Assembly (NCBI RefSeq): GCF_030297175.1
Contig: NZ_AP028070.1
Location: 806,001 to 870,000 of the forward strand
DNA length: 64,000 nucleotides
DNA from: Marinobacter sp. LA51
GTDB taxonomy: Bacteria; Pseudomonadota; Gammaproteobacteria; Pseudomonadales; Oleiphilaceae
Direction of reading: 5' to 3'
Shown here: in pieces, positions 61,397 to 64,000 of the stretch
How the letters are laid out: every line of letters starts with the position of its first letter
Position numbering within the stretch: the first letter of the stretch is position 1
The notes under the pieces: generated by a model
What the model was told of the DNA's origin: nothing
What the model saw: only the letters and a program-made list of their open reading frames with translations
The model's database searches: none
Program-made: the position numbers and the translations under genes

Positions 61397-62554
61397 ATGT
61401 TTGAACTCGTCGATAATGTCCAGCAAAACGCTGTCATTAAAGTCGTCGGTGTAGGCGGAGGCGGCGGTAACGCCGTGCGTCATATGCTTAACAGCGACAT
61501 CGAAGGTGTGGAGTTTATCTGCGCCAACACAGATGCCCAGGCACTGACCGACATGGATGCGCGCCAGATCATCCAGCTTGGTGGCAACATCACCAAGGGC
61601 CTGGGTGCCGGCGCGAATCCGGAAGTTGGGCGCCAGTCTGCCCTGGAAGATCGCGACCGCATTGCTGAATCTCTGCAAGGCGCCGACATGGTCTTCATCA
61701 CCGCAGGCATGGGTGGCGGTACCGGTACTGGTGCTGCTCCGGTTGTGGCCGAAGTGGCTCGCGAACTGGGCATCCTGACCGTGGCTGTGGTTACCAAGCC
61801 ATTCACATTTGAAGGTGGCAAGCGCATGAGTGTCGCCGAGTCCGGCCTGAAGGAGCTGGAAGAGTGCGTCGACTCGCTGATCACCATCCCGAACGAAAAG
61901 CTGCTGGCGGTCATGGGCAAGAAGACCAGCCTGCTGGACGCCTTTGCCTCAGCCAACGATGTGCTGTTGGGCGCGGTTCAGGGTATCGCTGATCTTATTA
62001 CCCGCAACGGCATGATCAACGTCGACTTTGCCGACGTGAAGACGGTGATGTCTGAGATGGGCATGGCAATGATGGGTACAGCCCGCGCCACCGGCGAAAA
62101 CCGGGCCCGCGAAGCTGCCGAAGCCGCTGTTCGCAGCCCGCTTCTGGAAGATATCAACCTGCAGGGCGCCAAGGGTATCCTGGTCAACATCACCGCCGGT
62201 ATGGATCTCAACCTGGGCGAGTTCTCCGAGGTTGGCGACATTGTGCGTGAGTTTGCTTCAGATTCCGCCACCGTGGTTGTGGGCACGGTGATTGATCCGG
62301 AAATGACCGACGAACTGAAGGTCACCGTAGTAGCGACTGGCCTCGGTGGTGACCGGGAAAAGCCCACCAAGGTGGTGGACAACTCCCGCACACTCGATGG
62401 CACAACCGATTACAACCAGTTGGATCGTCCGGCGGTTCTGCGTCGTCGCGCTGTGTCTCACGGCAACGTTGCGATTGACCAGAGCAAGGAAAGCGAAGAG
62501 CAGGGTGTCGACTATCTCGATATTCCCGCATTCCTGAGACGTCAGGCTGATTGA
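61397..62554 (+). CDS. ftsZ: Cell division GTPase FtsZ
   Basis: Tubulin-like GTPase that forms the Z ring. 385 residues: VGVGGGGGNAVRHML near the N-terminus, signature GGGTGTG near 105-111, NVDFADVKTVM and the T7-loop region. The linker is short, and the C-terminal peptide DYLDIPAFLRRQAD binds FtsA and ZipA. GAAGGAG precedes the ATG, a stronger ribosome site than those of most dcw genes, in line with the high level of FtsZ. Confidence 0.97.
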   Translation: MFELVDNVQQNAVIKVVGVGGGGGNAVRHMLNSDIEGVEFICANTDAQALTDMDARQIIQLGGNITKGLGAGANPEVGRQSALEDRDRIAESLQGADMVFITAGMGGGTGTGAAPVVAEVARELGILTVAVVTKPFTFEGGKRMSVAESGLKELEECVDSLITIPNEKLLAVMGKKTSLLDAFASANDVLLGAVQGIADLITRNGMINVDFADVKTVMSEMGMAMMGTARATGENRAREAAEAAVRSPLLEDINLQGAKGILVNITAGMDLNLGEFSEVGDIVREFASDSATVVVGTVIDPEMTDELKVTVVATGLGGDREKPTKVVDNSRTLDGTTDYNQLDRPAVLRRRAVSHGNVAIDQSKESEEQGVDYLDIPAFLRRQAD

Positions 62555-62725
62555 TAATCTGTTGCAAGTGTGATCCGGTTTAGGCTGCCGCCGTTCCAGC
62601 TTCGAGAACTGGGGCGACGAAGGGAACCATTAATCCGGATAAACGTGCGCTGATTACCAAGCGTTGGCTTATTGTAAATTTGACGCAAAGCCGCGTTGGT
62701 TAAATGGTACTCAGTCTTACTTTCT

Positions 62726-62759
62726 GATATTCTCCGGGCAGATTTTTGCTCAGAATATC
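62726..62759 (+). promoter_or_regulatory. Inverted repeat and possible extended -10 ahead of lpxC
   Basis: GATATTCT (62726-62733) is the exact reverse complement of AGAATATC (62752-62759), with 18 bases between. The left arm includes TG-n-TATTCT (62725-62733), an extended -10 form. A TTGACG at 62680 is too far off to be its -35. Confidence 0.35.
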
Positions 62760-62786
62760 GACATTTTGTGACGGAATAATGAACCG

Positions 62787-63704
62787 ATGATCAGACAACG
62801 GACACTTAAAAACACTATCCGTGCTACCGGTGTAGGGCTGCATTCCGGGGAAAAGGTTTACCTTACCCTGAAGCCGGCTCCGGTCGACTCAGGCATTATC
62901 TTCCGGAGGACCGATCTGGACCCAATGGTCGAGATTCGTGCCTGCGCGGAAAATGTGGGTGAGACCATGCTGTCTACGACGCTGGTAAAAGACGGTGTTC
63001 GTGTGGCGACAGTAGAGCATTTGCTGTCGGCAATGGCTGGTCTCGGTATCGATAACTGCTTCGTGGAACTCAGCGCTGCTGAAGTGCCGATCATGGATGG
63101 CTCCGCTGGACCGTTCGTGTTCCTGCTTCAGTCTGCCGGCATTGCCGAGCAGGAAGCGGCCAAGCGTTTCATCCGCATTAAGCGGGAAGTGACCCTTGAA
63201 GAAGGCGACAAGAAGGCGACCTTCCTGCCGTTTGAAGGCTTCAAGGTGAGCTTTGGCATCGACTTTGACCACCCGGTGTTCAAGGGTCGTGCCCAGACCG
63301 CAACTGTCGACTTCTCCAGCACCTCGTTCGTAAAAGAGGTGAGCCGCGCTCGGACTTTTGGTTTCATGCGCGACATTGAGAAGCTGCGGGCGATGAATTT
63401 GGCCCTCGGTGGCAGCGTGGACAACGCCATTGTGGTTGACGACTACAAGATTCTTAACGAAGACGGTCTTCGTTACGATGACGAGTTTGTTAAGCACAAG
63501 GTGCTGGATGCCATCGGCGACCTGTACCTGCTGGGCAATAGCCTGATTGGCGAGTTCCGGGGCATTAAATCCGGTCACGATCTGAATAATAAGCTACTGC
63601 GCAAGCTCAGGGCTGAAGAGGATGCGTGGGAAGTGGTTACCTTCGATGACGAAGCGACCGCGCCCATCTCTTACATGAAACCCGTGCTGGCGGCCCCGGC
63701 TTAA
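62787..63704 (+). CDS. lpxC: UDP-3-O-acyl-GlcNAc deacetylase LpxC
   Basis: Zinc enzyme for the committed step of lipid A synthesis. 305 residues: N-terminal [17 protein letters not shown], zinc ligand His78 in TVEHLLSAM, catalytic Glu nearby, and [15 protein letters not shown] with the other zinc His and Asp near 238-242. The C-terminus ends APA without an AYVLA-like degradation tail as seen in E. coli, so FtsH control of the same type is not apparent. It follows ftsZ by 232 bases and may have its own promoter. Confidence 0.96.
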   Translation: MIRQRTLKNTIRATGVGLHSGEKVYLTLKPAPVDSGIIFRRTDLDPMVEIRACAENVGETMLSTTLVKDGVRVATVEHLLSAMAGLGIDNCFVELSAAEVPIMDGSAGPFVFLLQSAGIAEQEAAKRFIRIKREVTLEEGDKKATFLPFEGFKVSFGIDFDHPVFKGRAQTATVDFSSTSFVKEVSRARTFGFMRDIEKLRAMNLALGGSVDNAIVVDDYKILNEDGLRYDDEFVKHKVLDAIGDLYLLGNSLIGEFRGIKSGHDLNNKLLRKLRAEEDAWEVVTFDDEATAPISYMKPVLAAPA

Positions 63705-63714
63705 GGCAGGACGC

Positions 63715-64000
63715 CTAATCCCGGACGTGGCTTGCGAGTTTTTCGAGAACCTCGCGTAATTTTTTATCCTTCGTGTGCCCGGCTTCCTCTTTGAGGAGCT
63801 GGGCATTTTCTTTGCTCAGGGGTGCTTTTTTGAACCTGGGTGCGTCCCGGAATCTTGGCGGGGCAACCTTAACCTTGAGCTTCCAGACGAACTTGAACAG
63901 TTCGTTTTCCCGCACGTTCTCCATGATCTCGTGTTGGCGGAAGCGAATCTGGCTGGCTTTGCCGGCGTTCTCTGCGGACAAAACCAGTTCACCTTCCTGG
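63715..64000 (-). CDS. dciA: DUF721 helicase-loader protein DciA (N-terminus missing)
   Basis: Only the C-terminal 94 codons lie in the window. The visible part has DUF721/DciA features: a KH-like domain end (QIRFRQHEIMENVRENE, then KFVWKLKVKVAP) and a charged helical tail (KENAQLLKEEAGHTKDKKL). DciA loads the replicative helicase DnaB in bacteria lacking DnaC. In P. aeruginosa the DUF721 gene also faces lpxC and precedes secA, so the order supports the name. The stop lies 10 bases from that of lpxC. Confidence 0.8.
   Translation of the reverse strand, partial: QEGELVLSAENAGKASQIRFRQHEIMENVRENELFKFVWKLKVKVAPPRFRDAPRFKKAPLSKENAQLLKEEAGHTKDKKLREVLEKLASHVRD

Overview
The window comes from a gammaproteobacterial chromosome, most likely Marinobacter or a close relative. 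The 16S rRNA reads like that genus, and the gene order follows Pseudomonas aeruginosa in several blocks: pilS-pilR-fimT-fimU-pilVWX-pilY1, yraN-SIS-sspBA-petCBA, and lpxC facing dciA. Every gene is recognisable as chromosomal core. I see no prophage, insertion sequence, CRISPR array, toxin-antitoxin pair or defence island, so the more interesting signals are regulatory or are divergent versions of known parts.

Layout. (1) 1-10427, minus strand: type IV pilus block, read pilS-pilR-fimT-fimU-pilV-pilW-pilX-pilY1-pilY2 (last one cut by the window edge). A perfect CRP/Vfr-type palindrome lies upstream of fimU. (2) 10521-18162: nadE, bamD, rluD-pgeF, clpB with a heat-shock-type promoter, and a small DUF4124 protein. 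(3) 18366-24631: ilvI-ilvH-ilvC with a long leader, pssA, and the periplasmic repair pair msrP-msrQ. (4) 24721-30435: a complete rrn operon with three tandem promoters, two boxA elements, 16S, tRNA-Ile(GAT), tRNA-Ala(TGC), 23S, 5S and a terminator. (5) 30510-35861: leuA, then a holD-like gene, rimI, prfC and a TatD hydrolase. (6) 35890-40969: rplM-rpsI, petABC and sspAB. (7) 40968-44858: the SIS protein diaA, yraN and lpoA on minus, and rsmI on plus. (8) 44883-45271: rnpB. (9) 45474-62554: the division and cell wall (dcw) cluster mraZ-rsmH-ftsL-ftsI-murE-murF-mraY-murD-ftsW-murG-murC-ddl-ftsQ-ftsA-ftsZ, preceded by four phased MraZ boxes. (10) lpxC, then the convergent and truncated dciA.

How the genes work together. 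The pilus block couples a sensor and regulator (PilS-PilR) to the minor pilins and the PilY1 adhesin that prime pilus assembly. The dcw cluster is tightly packed, many genes overlap by a few bases, and it carries lipid I/II synthesis alongside septum assembly. LpoA and BamD belong to the same envelope theme, and LpxC starts lipid A synthesis. The rrn operon, ribosomal proteins, RNase P RNA, RF3, RluD, RsmI and RsmH form the translation theme.

Limits. All calls come from reading the sequence and protein motifs by eye. Promoter, operator and terminator calls are consensus matches only. Starts were moved downstream from the longest reading frame wherever a ribosome site, signal peptide or family length favoured it, and each entry says so.
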